Made by a program: the position numbers and the translations under genes
Source: Welwitschia mirabilis
Lineage: Eukaryota > Gnetophyta > Gnetopsida > Welwitschiales
DNA length: 33,152 nt
Assembly (NCBI GenBank): GCA_051453625.1
Contig: JBOZIK010000001.1
Coordinates: forward strand, 8,757,198 to 8,790,349
Reading direction: 5' to 3'
The notes under the pieces: generated by a model
The model's database searches: none
What the model was told of the DNA's origin: nothing
Seen by the model: the letters and a program-made list of their open reading frames with translations, nothing else
In this document: positions 9,683-20,831 of the stretch, piece by piece
How the letters are laid out: every line of letters starts with the position of its first letter
Numbering within the stretch: position 1 is the first letter of the stretch

Positions 9683-9892
9683 AAGAAGAAGACGGAAGGG
9701 AAGAAGCAAGGCAAACTCCAGATTGGAGGGAGCCACAGCAACTCCACGGACGCGCTGCTCAATGCCCAGAAGTACATGGACGCCCTTTATTTGCCACAGC
9801 AACTTTATTTGCCAGTGATTTTTCTTAAACTCAAAAAACGACCTTCTCAGTTTATATTTTCAAGAACAAATCATAAACAGAAAATGAATTGA
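9683..9892 (+). CDS. Possible exon or small coding relic, 69 codons, stop to stop
   Basis: A frame lying between stops at 9680-9682 and 9890-9892. Its first half is Lys/Gly/Gln-rich and its middle reads S-T-D-A-L-L-N-A-Q-K-Y-M-D-A-L-Y-L-P, which has the regular amphipathic look and GC-ending codons of real protein sequence. The only ATG codons are internal (about 9776) and near the end, so if coding it would be an exon rather than a complete gene. I do not recognise the family. The frame runs out into AT-rich sequence after about 9820. Confidence 0.2.
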   Translation, partial: KKKTEGKKQGKLQIGGSHSNSTDALLNAQKYMDALYLPQQLYLPVIFLKLKKRPSQFIFSRTNHKQKMN

Positions 9893-10286
9893 ATCTGTTT
9901 TATCCAATGTGCTATAATGATGTTACTCTCAGAACAATGGTAATGTAAACTTGAAAAAACAAACACTTAATGATTCATTTTATTAGAATTGTCTTTTCAT
10001 ATTTCTGTTTGATGACATTTAGTTTTTAAATCTGTTTATATATACATATGGTGCTGAATGAAAAATGCCTGTTAACAAAATGAATAACTTATATTTGCAA
10101 AAAGAAGGGCATATGCAAAATAACTCACTTATTCATTAAAGCTAAACCTAGAAACACAAATGCCTTTGTGAGGAGGATGCAATTGAAGGGAGAGTCGCAA
10201 TTGCCCTAAGACTTTGGTTTGATAGCCATGGCCATCGTTTTTAAGGATATCACATAATATATGCCACGTCAATTAATCATCCGGAA

Positions 10287-10306
10287 TGAGCTGAGCTGAG
10301 CTGAGC
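10287..10306. repeat. Four tandem TGAGC units
   Basis: Positions 10287-10306 are four perfect copies of TGAGC, followed by a partial fifth. It is a short microsatellite at the left edge of the GC-rich segment. Confidence 0.9.
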
Positions 10307-10322
10307 TATCTCATTTACTGTA

Positions 10323-10572
10323 AAATACGCCGCAGTTAGGCCAAGTCCCAAGGGGTGGACCAACTTATACGCATCTTCCAAGTTACTGGTTGTAAAAGGA
10401 GACTCCGACCTCATCTGCCTCCCCCTAGACTGCCGCCACGTCTTCCCCGCGACCTGCATTCACGCGAGGGGGAGGATGCGTGCCATGTGAAGATGCCCCA
10501 TGTGCAGGTCTTCCCCTCTCACAATGCTCCTCACGGAGTTCCTCCAGCCCGCCTGCCACTCGGCCCACATCC
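10323..10572 (+). pseudogene. Possible relic of a RING-H2-type zinc finger, unproven
   Basis: One frame reads G-D-S-D-L-I-C-L-P-L-D-C-R-H-V-F-P-A-T-C-I at about 10401-10460. After 11 codons that include a TGA (10488-10490), it reads C-P-M-C-R at 10494-10508. Compared with a RING-H2 finger, this gives Cys3, His4, Cys6, Cys7 and Cys8 with correct spacing (C-x-H-x2-[P]-x2-C-x12-C-x2-C). The fifth ligand, normally His, is Pro at 10446-10448, which is one base away from His. The first Cys pair expected about 15 residues upstream is absent. A frame on the opposite strand is equally open and could be the real relic. Treat this as a lead only. Confidence 0.2.
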
Positions 10573-10736
10573 TGTCGTAACCACGCTCCTATCGCACACC
10601 GCCACGTCCTCATCGCAAGAAGCTTCTTTTTGAAGGATCAATGAGTAGTGAGCCATAGCACGCTATCATCGTGCAGCTGAGGCTGTTGACCATTGGTGCT
10701 CGTGCTCCGCAGTTGCAGATTCAACAGCAATGCATC

Positions 10737-11105
10737 TCAGTTTTCATGCTCGTCAAACTCTTTTCCGGAATAGCTGAACCAGGTCTCGCTCTTTTGAGTC
10801 ACAAGGGAACACTCGGATAAAATAGAAGGGCCCCAGTTGTATGCTGGGCTAACCACGAAAACGGCGCACGTGGACATGTCCCAGATGGCGGTTCGGCCCT
10901 CATAGTTCCCGGTGGGCAACCGGAGATGAGATGCATGTGAGAGCGCAGCGCACTGCAATCGCGCGGCATCGTCTGCGGACTTGAATGGAGGAATGTAAGG
11001 AAGGATGCAGGTTATAGCACCCACAGCCTTGGTGCTGCTGCCTATTCCATTCCTTTGGATCCTTGCCTTCTGTTTCTTATCTGTGCATAACTCGCCTTGT
11101 TCCAT
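10737..11105 (-). CDS. Open reading frame of unknown function, 122 codons
   Basis: A complete ATG-to-stop frame on the minus strand. The product has a charged, Lys-rich start, a G-A-I-T-C-I-L-P-Y-I-P-P run near residues 29-40, an Ala/Leu/His-rich middle, and a Trp- and Ser-rich end. Composition is balanced and typical of a folded plant protein rather than low complexity, and the frame sits in GC-richer DNA. I do not recognise the family. It may be a single exon or a pseudogene fragment. Coding-like minus-strand frames continue at 10640-10320, but only with frame changes. Confidence 0.3.
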   Translation of the reverse strand: MEQGELCTDKKQKARIQRNGIGSSTKAVGAITCILPYIPPFKSADDAARLQCAALSHASHLRLPTGNYEGRTAIWDMSTCAVFVVSPAYNWGPSILSECSLVTQKSETWFSYSGKEFDEHEN

Positions 11106-11630
11106 TTTGTTTTATTACATTGCAATACGTATCTCAGACAACGTGAATCCATAGCCTCTGGAGTCTGTAAACAGTAAACATAAACGTTTTAATCAAGAAG
11201 AAAGGAAACCATTGTTTCTTCCTTCTTATTTGCGTAAGAGCAATTTGGCTTTTCAATTTCTGAAAGATTGTGATGAATCTGCTGTTTCTCTCCAAGTTAT
11301 TGAACAGTGGCAATAGCTGTCACCTCGTTAGCAGCAGAGCTCCTTGAAATGATAAATCGTTGGAGAAAAAAGGCGAACTCAGATTTCCTTACATGAAATC
11401 ATTCACAGTAACGATCATCGAATTCCACAAAAGATGTTGCAGGACTCATGGTGACTCAGACACGCTGTTTGATGGGACCCAAGCCTTATGATTGTAATTC
11501 AGTTACTTCGGCTGAAAAGAAATTTACGCTCATGTTGAAACGTTTCTGAGAAATGAGATGTGAGGCCTTTGGATTGAGGAATTTCAGGATTCTATTTTCT
11601 CAGCTTCCATCTTTATTGAANNNNNNNNNN

Positions 11631-13920
11631 ACTTCCTACTCTTCTTACATCATTTATGCAACATGCAAGGCCTATATGCCACCCAATTACTACGCTAAAG
11701 GCAAAGGGTGAAGATTGAAAATCCTAAAGCTACCTCATTTTAAGTAGAGTAACTCACATAAAATATTATTTTCTAAAATAATCATAATTATTTATACATT
11801 TATTTAACATTGTTGTGTTTGTTTGTGTCTTTTTATTTTAATATTAGTTTAAATTTTAGAAACTTGTAGTAAGCCTAATTATTATGAAACCTGTGTGATG
11901 TGACATGGGATTATTAGTATATAGTTTTTTATCTTAATAATTTTTTCATCCATCTTGGATTTGGTTTAATTAGGTTTGATTTAATGACACTAAATATATT
12001 AATAAGAATAAAATAAAGACATAAGATTTGAAACCATTATGTTCAAATGGAGTCAATAGGCATGTACTCGAAGTACAAAGTTATTTTCAAGTAGCATGAT
12101 TATTAATTAAATTCATAAAAAGGAACATAACTTCTAAAGGATGACTAAGATAACAAATTTAATATCTAAAAATAATCTCTTATCCTATCCTATATAGAGT
12201 TAAGCTATATAAGGGCAATTTTTAAAGTATTATAGATTCTTTATCGAACAATAGGTAGACAAAATTAAACTACAAAATTCAAAATGTTATAGATTAAATC
12301 ATCACATCAAAATCTCAGGTGTTACATACATCTTTTGGCTATAAAATGAAACATGTCTCTTTAACAAACATGTTATTATGTATTTTATTAATAAAGTTAA
12401 TAATTATTAAATCAATCATGTTGACATGCTAATAAAAATTGGTTCTAGAACAAGTAGCATTAGTGGGACATTTATTCTTGGTATATTGGGTGATCAACTT
12501 AAGTTTAATAGAGGCATTGAAGTGGAAAATGTCATTATTATCCTTATAATGAAGGATATCAATGTAGAAGTAGGATTTGAATTATGATTAAGACTTTGAT
12601 TCATACTCATGGACAATAAAAAAACTCACATTCTAGGTTCAGAAGGGCAAAGGGGTGTATTAGCTAATTCTAAAATTTGTTATAGTATTAATTTTTTAAA
12701 ACCTAATCCATATTCTTTATTGTACATTGTTTACTATTAACATGCACATAGTTGTTATGTGTCATTATTTAAATTGGCTTTGTTAAATTGACTTCTCAAT
12801 GTTTCTTACTAAGTGTAGAATGACTATAAAGTAAATACTAATAAACTATCATTATTTATGCTTCTTTTGCTATTTTTGTTTACCTTCGTAGGATTTGGTG
12901 TCTATCATAGCAATGTAGGCATTCCTAGTATTTCTTCTTAAAGATAACGTGGGTTTTGATGATTACACTAAACATCTACATTCCCTTTGTTCAAGTTCAT
13001 TTCTTTCTAAGACTTATGGTGGTTCTTGAGGTGGATACAAAATAGTACGTCATGTTGATACTATTGTAATGTAGGTTTTAAAATCTTCTATTGTTTCCTC
13101 AAGAGTGGATTAGTGATCCTTAGATTCTATGTTCATATTACTAGGAGAGATTATTAAGTATAAATAGGCCTAAAAGTGGTTTTAATCAATCTTTGATTAG
13201 TTGAAAATAACTTTCTATAATTTAGGCTTATGTAACTAGGATAGGTGTAAGATGAGGATTCCTGATTAATTTTAAAAGAGACTCTAGCTCTGCTCTAAGA
13301 AGAAGAGAGTTCGAAGATAAAGTTGGATCCTCCTTATAAAATCTATTGAACTTTTTAGTTGTTTTATACTTAATAATCATTTCTTCTTCATATTCAGGTT
13401 ATAAGTACTGGTGATCTACTTTAATTTTAGAATTCATGATGTTTACACGTTATGAGTTTTTAGATCTAATTCTAGTTGCTTCTTGTGATGAATCTATTTC
13501 TCATATTTGTTTAGGTTAAGAACTTGTGTGAATCAAAGGTTGAGAAGTTGGATCTCTATTCCATTTGGATTTTTTATTATATTTCTCCTGAACCTTTATC
13601 ATGTATTAATATTTTGAACTCACTATTAGTATTCATAACATAAATAATTAATGTATTATCATGATTCTTCAACTTATAATAAAAAATTTTCAACTATTTT
13701 TCAATTGTAGTAAGTATTTTCAGAACAATATGCTACACTTATTTTCTGATAACAAAATAGATTCTTTAAATTAACTTAAAGAAGGTTTTGTAAACTTGCC
13801 TCGATCTTGACATTTGGTGTAGTCTTCTTCTAATAATCTTCCATGTAATCTTCCTTTAAAAGTCCTCTAATCTTCTTAGTGTTGTACCTTTTAGAACAAA
13901 GCAAATAAAGAGTGTTTTAT
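11631..13920. other. AT-rich intergenic DNA, no gene seen
   Basis: This follows a 10-N gap at 11621-11630. No coding relic or RNA gene is supported on either strand. The only notable element is TATAAATAGG at 13159-13168 with mixed-composition sequence after it, as in LTR promoters. No flanking polypurine tract or primer-binding site was found to confirm an LTR. Confidence 0.4.
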
Positions 13921-14219
13921 TGGTTTTTCATTTACCCTAAGAACAGTAGCCACAAATACTAAAAGTACAATAAATCAGAGAATGGAAAGTATAAAACAAT
14001 GAAAAACGAACTAGAAATAAAGAACATAGTAATAACAAAAAGGAAAATAAAGAACCTTGAAAAACTAATATAAAGTGAAATAAACAAAACAAAGTACAAA
14101 TATCAAAATGTACTAACAAATTATCATAAAAGGAAGAAAAGAAAATAACTCAAAAAATTAGAACTTAAAAAATGAAAGAAAAGAATTACTAAAAACTTGA
14201 AAAGAAAAAGGTTCAAAGT
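13921..14219. other. A-rich, T-poor strand-asymmetric tract
   Basis: For about 300 bases the plus strand is strongly enriched in A with modest G and few T, unlike the surrounding A/T-balanced DNA. The edge coincides with the start of the tandem duplication at 14220. A minus-strand open frame here (Phe/Leu/Ser-rich) is a composition artefact. Confidence 0.5.
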
Positions 14220-15420
14220 ATAAGGTTTAAAACTTGGAAAATAAAGGATCTAACTCTACTTATTCTAAGATTTTAAATCATTGATGCTTTTCTATAAATA
14301 GTGCGAAAAAGTGAAGTGGTGAAAAACTATCTAAGATAATCAACAAATGGTCTTTTTTATTTCATGGAAGCTATTAAATGTTGATTTGAAATAATAAAAA
14401 CTAGGATTGAGTAAATTACATGTAACCAATTTTGTTTCTAAATAATAAATTAAAAACCTAAAAGAAAAATGGATTTTTATTGAAAAATGGAAAGGCAGAA
14501 GTAACTATGATTTTACTATTCACATGCACGTAAAAAAAGGAACAATGTTGACTTTAAAAAGTTAATAGTCTCTCATCCTATTAGTGATTATTTAAAGTAT
14601 AATATATTACTATTTATGAATCTTTTTCTCTAATGACACCGTGAATGAGTTGCATCTTAAAGAGAAAAGGATAGATAATAACTTAAACAAGAAAACAAAT
14701 CATGTATTGAACTAGTTATATACATGGAAAATCCATATGAAATGTAATAATAATAAGTTGGAGAAGAGTGAAATCAACTGGAAGATCATGTAAGTCATTA
14801 TTGGATTAAAATTATAAGGTTTAAAACTTATAAAATAAGGTATCTAACTCTAATTATTTTAATAGTTTAAATCACCAATGCTTCCCTAGAAATAGTTCCA
14901 AAAAGATGATAGTGATGAAAAACTATCTAAGATGATTAACAACTGGTTTTGTTTTTAATTTCATGGAAGCTATTAGATGTGGATTTGAAATAATAAAAAG
15001 TAGGATTGAGTAAATCACATGTAGCTAATTACTGTTTCTAATTAATAAATAAAAATCACTAAAATAAAAATGAATTTGTATTATAAAATAAAAAGCAAGA
15101 AGTAACTATTGATTTTAGTGTTTACATGTACCTTAAAAAAAAAAAAGAAATAATGTTGACTCTATAAAGTTAATAGTCTATCATCTTATTAATGATGTGT
15201 TAAAGTAGAAGATATTACTACACATGACTTGATTTCTATAATGACAACATGAATAAGTCACATGTTAGAGATAAAAGAATAAGTAAAAAATTATACAAGA
15301 GATCAAATCATGTATTAAATTCATCATATGCATGAAAAATCAATATCAAAGGTAACAAAAACAAGCAGAAGAAGAGTGAAATAAACTTGAAGGTTATATA
15401 AGTCACTATTAGATTAAAAT
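14220..15420 (+). repeat. Ancient ~600-bp tandem duplication, two copies
   Basis: Copy 1 is 14220-14813 and copy 2 is 14814-15420. Both begin ATAAGGTTTAAAACTT and share a long series of phrases in the same order: GGTATCTAACTCT (GGATCTAACTCT in copy 1), GTGATGAAAAACTATCTAAG, TTTCATGGAAGCTATTA, GATTTGAAATAATAAAAA, TAGGATTGAGTAAAT, AATGTTGACT, AGTTAATAGTCT, AAATCATGTATT and GAAGAGTGAAAT. Many substitutions and small indels separate them, so this is a genuine old duplication and not a contig overlap (there is no gap between the copies). Copy 1 has CTATAAATAG near 14292, altered to CTAGAAATAG in copy 2. No reading frame is conserved. Confidence 0.85.
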
Positions 15421-16062
15421 GGGAGGGGGCGGAATGAGCTAACAAAAATACTTGATTTAAGCATATTCTAATAGGATTTCAATAAAAAGGCCTTAAATGT
15501 ATATCATTTTATGTAATGAAATTGAATATTTAGTAGAGTCAAACTAAACTCAAGCTTAATTATAAAGTAAATAAAAGTACAAGAGTGATTAGAAAAGAAT
15601 TTTTCTCAAGTTAAATCAACAACTAAACTCCCTTTTCTAATGAACATGATCTAAATTTATAATGAGATTTCAAAGGAAATTAAGGAAAAATGTTAATGGA
15701 ATTGATGTCAAATCAGATATGAATGGGTAAAATATGGATTAATTATTAATTTGATATCATTTTTATCTTTGATTATTTTTAAATGTTTTTGTAAAGCCTT
15801 ATCACTTACCCTAATGTATTCTTCCTTATTACCAATTTATCTCTTCACATTAAATTTCTTGCCATTAAGTAATAAATGGGAGTTGGGTTAATCTTTAACC
15901 AAACACCATTCTTATTATTAGTAATAAAAGTGGATCAAAAAATCTGGTTATTTTTATTCTTACCATGATAAGAAACTCTTATCATCTTTTATCACCAAGT
16001 ATTAAATCAAGGATAAGATTTCCTTTTCAATCACCAAGTAATAATCCATTTGAACTAGAAAT

Positions 16063-16065
<3 letters not shown>
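15421..16065. other. AT-rich spacer with a perfect short palindrome, no gene seen
   Basis: It contains ATGATAAGA-AAC-TCTTATCAT at 15965-15985, two 9-base arms with a 3-base loop. TCACCAAGTA recurs about 40 bases apart (near 15993 and 16031). Otherwise it is unremarkable AT-rich DNA. Confidence 0.5.
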
Positions 16066-16131
<66 letters not shown>

Positions 16132-16231
16132 NNNNNNNNNNNNNNNNNNNNNNNNNNNNNNNNNNNNNNNNNNNNNNNNNNNNNNNNNNNNNNNNNNNNN
16201 NNNNNNNNNNNNNNNNNNNNNNNNNNNNNNN

Positions 16232-16304
<73 letters not shown>
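16066..16304. repeat. CT microsatellite interrupted by a 100-N gap
   Basis: Pure (TC)n runs at 16066-16129 and again at 16232-16304, around a gap at 16132-16231. The left run ends TCTCAC at the gap and the right run ends TCTCACCATG, so the two sides may be the same repeat read twice. The true array length is therefore unknown. Frames of alternating Leu/Ser or Arg/Glu across it are not genes. Confidence 0.95.
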
Positions 16305-16309
<5 letters not shown>

Positions 16310-19300
16310 GTGATAATATAATTATTTACGTGTAGATTGCATTATCATAATCTTGTCATTGAGTGAAAAACTTAGTTTGCATACAAGAATTTAAAAATTT
16401 TAATTGCAATCTTATCACTCAATCATAAAGAAAAAATTATTATCACATACTATCACTAAGCGATAAATTTTTTTATAAACTCATATATATTTTATCAATA
16501 TGATCTAAGTTTATGATGTCATTATGATACATTTAATTTTCAAAAATTCATAGACTTAAAATATCAATATATCAAGATAAATGATGTCGTTATTAAATAT
16601 TATATATTAACTATCATGGACTTAGATTTATTATTATATTAAACATATGTGAAAATTCATCTACAATGGTTTCCATACATCAAGTCCATACCATTTAAAG
16701 TATAATTTTTAGACATTGTCAAATCTAAACAGAATAGATTTTAGAAAAGTAGTAGATAAGAATAGTTTATGTTCACATTGAACATAATGTAATAAAATGC
16801 TTGTTATTGTAATTTGATATTTAAATGGTTTGAAATATATGATGATAAATTCACATTTTTGACGTATGCAAGAATAGTAAACTTTTAGTGAATGGTATGA
16901 TAAAAAATACATATAAGTGCACTAAGATTATCTTACAATAGAATTATCATAATGCATGAAGAATATAAGTTTAATTCTTTAAATTGAACTTTAAAGGATT
17001 ACTTGCCATGATAAGATTTATATTATTTTTAACTTCTTATTAAGAAAATGATAGAAAACATTAAGAACCTCCCACTCCTTATCTTACTTAGTGATATTTC
17101 AAGATTTATTGGTGATAGTAAGCCTTTGACCATAAAAGGATGATATTGAAAAGATATATAATTCATCACTAATAGATAAATTATAAGGATAAAAAAAGAA
17201 TGATAAGCATAATTAGGATTTAGAAAGAAAAGTTGGATTCTTAAAAAATCACTAATAAAGGAGGAGCAGAAATAAGAAAAATAATAAGAACAACTAAGGA
17301 AAAGATAAAAGGTCCCTTACTTTAACTTCATCCTACAAAGAAACAGAGGTGCTTGAAATGGTGTCAAGAAGGCATAAGAAATGGGTTTAAATAATTTTGA
17401 ATAAAATAAGAAAGGATTAAAAGGACATTATAACAAGATTCAATGAAAGAGCTTAACCACTATAGAAGGTTCCTCTCCAAGGAGGACGTCTTCTAAGTAT
17501 TCCCCCCTAATTACACTTCTCTTCCTTCTTCTTCTTTTTCATTCTTTATTCTTATGTATATAATTCTTTTGAAAGGTATGTAATAAAAAAACCTATACTT
17601 TATTCTTTCAAAATGAAATTCACACCTAAATTTCTTTAACCTATTTAAACATTAAGGACAATGTCTAGCATTAGATTTTTCCCCCTTTTTTTCATGTGGG
17701 GTGTGGGGAAGTATAGGAAATTAATTATCTTAATAAAATAAATTAAATTTTATCTTAATCATAAATTTGTATTGCTTATAAATATTTTGAAAAGATGAAA
17801 CATTTTAAAATTATAAATGAAGTGGGATTTTAAAAGTTAGAAGTTTTTGTTTTCCTTTTTATTTTACTTATCAATCTAATTTACTTTAACATATGAAATA
17901 TATTTAAAGTTTTACATATTAGGGATCTTAGAATTTAATAGGACAGTATATTTTAATACTATAAATACTATTTTTATTATTGAATTATCATTTATCAGGT
18001 TTTATGCTTATAATTTTCAAAATTTTATTGGAAAAAACTTATATTTAGAACCTACATTATAGGTTATTCTTGGATTTTCACTTTCATGAAAGTCAAATAT
18101 CCTAATAAGATTAGCATTACCATCTATATTATTATTGCCACTATCTTTATTAGGACAAATTAGTTCTAAAATATATTGATTGCTAATCATTGGATACATT
18201 ATTAAATTAACTTTATGACATGAGGTTCAAGTAAGTTTGATAGCTAAAGCACCAAACTAGAGCTTAAGAATATTAAGGATTACATAACTAAAACTTACAG
18301 CCTAAGGATATATATTAAATATCATCTATTATTAAAATGAATGTATCAATGCAATTCATAATTGTAACTAGGAATATAAAAGTAAATCTTAGCTCAAAGA
18401 TTAATGTTATCATCTTTTAGTCATTTCATATTGCATTAGAACTCTATTATTCTAAACTCAAATTTTCTATCACTATGATAAAGGCTTCTCTTACCACAAG
18501 GTTCTAAATCTCTTTTTCCCCTTGTTAAGTATAAGGAAATAATTGATTGATAATACATCTTCCTAGCTAAACGTAAATTTTTATTTTTATATTAAAATAA
18601 TATTTACTATAATGTTCGCATCATTGGTAAATGCACTTTGATATTTAATTAAATTTATGTTCTATTCCATCATTAATATAATTATGATTACTAGTTATGC
18701 AATAATACATTTTGAATATGCTTTTATATTTCTTATTTAAATATGTTCCTTTAATTTATTAGGAGGATTTAAATAATTGATGTGTTATTGTTTGTAACAT
18801 ATTTTATACTATCCTTGTATTTTAACATTTTATTGCAAAACATAACATTTCTAAATTCATTGCTTGCATGACATTTGAAATCTATATAATGAATATTTTA
18901 ATGCTCTCCTATGAATCTAATTTATACTTACATAGTATCTTTAACTTAACTTAAGCTTACTTAGTCAATTGTCTTATAGTAAATTATTCTTTATTTTAAA
19001 AAAAAAAAATCTCTTTAATATATTAATTTATTTAATTAATTTTTTAAATTCCTTTATATTTAAACATACATCAAACCTTTTTATTCATAATGTAAACTAT
19101 TACAAACTATAAAATTCCTTTGTAATCCCAAAGAGGAAAGAATAATTAAATTCAACTATATTATAATAAAATGCCCTAGTTCTATAAATTTAAAACTATA
19201 AAATATACCTTGACCACTAGGGAAAAACATTTAAAGATCATGAATTATAATAAAAATCAAGGCATAATAAAAAAAATTAGCATAAATTAAATTAAGGGCA

Positions 19301-19935
19301 TGTAACTGAGGGCTCGTCCAATCAACAAGATAGTGGTTGTATCACTTTTTCAGTATGAAGTACAAAACAACTACAAGATGTTGTACTACATATGCTATTC
19401 TTGGTCATGTAGATACTTGTATTGGTTTACCTAATAAGTTATCTTGAATAAGAAGTTAAACTATTCTTAGAGAATTATGTGTCTAATAACTTACAACTAG
19501 CACACAGACTCACTAGTGCTTTAACATAGCTATGAATAAGTACTTTAATTTTAAATTTTTTTCATGAGGAGATGTGACACCCTCTCTTCTCATATCCTAA
19601 TTAAGCATAATTTTTTTCTCTTTTTTCTTCGTTCCTTCTTTAATAATATAATATAATAAGCATAACGGGACATAGGATCAAATTTTACTTTTTGATTTAC
19701 TAGCATTTCTATATTCTTAGAATCACAAATCACATTAATTTTATATATTTGCTTATAATTAATTTTCAAATTATTTTAGTTTACAAATAATAGCGATGTC
19801 ATAAGTTTGCTTCTCCATTTCTTCCTAGTTTTTTTAATCATATAAAAGATATCTTATGAATAGTTGAGAACATATAAACTTGTTATAAATATACATGGAT
19901 AAGTTTAAGGATAATACCTAACCAATATAATAGGA
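16305..19935. other. AT-rich intergenic DNA, no gene seen
   Basis: Very AT-rich sequence with many TTATCA/TGATAA words and homopolymer runs (for example the A-run at about 18999). No coding relic, RNA gene or transposon terminus could be supported. Methionine-started frames here are at most 67 codons long and low in complexity. Confidence 0.45.
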
Positions 19936-20831
19936 NNNNNNNNNNNNNNNNNNNNNNNNNNNNNNNNNNNNNNNNNNNNNNNNNNNNNNNNNNNNNNNNN
20001 NNNNNNNNNNNNNNNNNNNNNNNNNNNNNNNNNNNNNNNNNNNNNNNNNNNNNNNNNNNNNNNNNNNNNNNNNNNNNNNNNNNNNNNNNNNNNNNNNNNN
20101 NNNNNNNNNNNNNNNNNNNNNNNNNNNNNNNNNNNNNNNNNNNNNNNNNNNNNNNNNNNNNNNNNNNNNNNNNNNNNNNNNNNNNNNNNNNNNNNNNNNN
20201 NNNNNNNNNNNNNNNNNNNNNNNNNNNNNNNNNNNNNNNNNNNNNNNNNNNNNNNNNNNNNNNNNNNNNNNNNNNNNNNNNNNNNNNNNNNNNNNNNNNN
20301 NNNNNNNNNNNNNNNNNNNNNNNNNNNNNNNNNNNNNNNNNNNNNNNNNNNNNNNNNNNNNNNNNNNNNNNNNNNNNNNNNNNNNNNNNNNNNNNNNNNN
20401 NNNNNNNNNNNNNNNNNNNNNNNNNNNNNNNNNNNNNNNNNNNNNNNNNNNNNNNNNNNNNNNNNNNNNNNNNNNNNNNNNNNNNNNNNNNNNNNNNNNN
20501 NNNNNNNNNNNNNNNNNNNNNNNNNNNNNNNNNNNNNNNNNNNNNNNNNNNNNNNNNNNNNNNNNNNNNNNNNNNNNNNNNNNNNNNNNNNNNNNNNNNN
20601 NNNNNNNNNNNNNNNNNNNNNNNNNNNNNNNNNNNNNNNNNNNNNNNNNNNNNNNNNNNNNNNNNNNNNNNNNNNNNNNNNNNNNNNNNNNNNNNNNNNN
20701 NNNNNNNNNNNNNNNNNNNNNNNNNNNNNNNNNNNNNNNNNNNNNNNNNNNNNNNNNNNNNNNNNNNNNNNNNNNNNNNNNNNNNNNNNNNNNNNNNNNN
20801 NNNNNNNNNNNNNNNNNNNNNNNNNNNNNNN
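19936..20831. other. Assembly gap of 896 N
   Basis: An unsequenced stretch with a non-round length, unlike the 100-N gaps, so its size is probably an estimate from linking data. The flanks are not duplicated. Confidence 0.95.

Larger units (their letters stand above)
8930..11620. other. GC-richer island with short, unidentified open frames
   Basis: Base composition changes noticeably here. CpG-containing words and mixed-composition sequence replace the AT-rich background, most clearly at 9160-9790 and 10320-11100. This is the part of the window most like host gene space. It contains several frames open for 60-170 codons on both strands (described separately), but none matches a family I can name with confidence and no clear exon-intron chain was found. 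Regions 9893-10276 and 11106-11620 within it hold nothing I can call. Confidence 0.4.

Noticed and set aside
13937-14119. 60-codon minus-strand Phe/Leu-rich frame resembling a membrane peptide
   Set aside because: It follows from the A-rich plus strand; composition bias is sufficient to explain it.
15965-16321. Leu/Ser or Arg/Glu dipeptide-repeat proteins
   Set aside because: These are translations of the CT microsatellite plus a gap.
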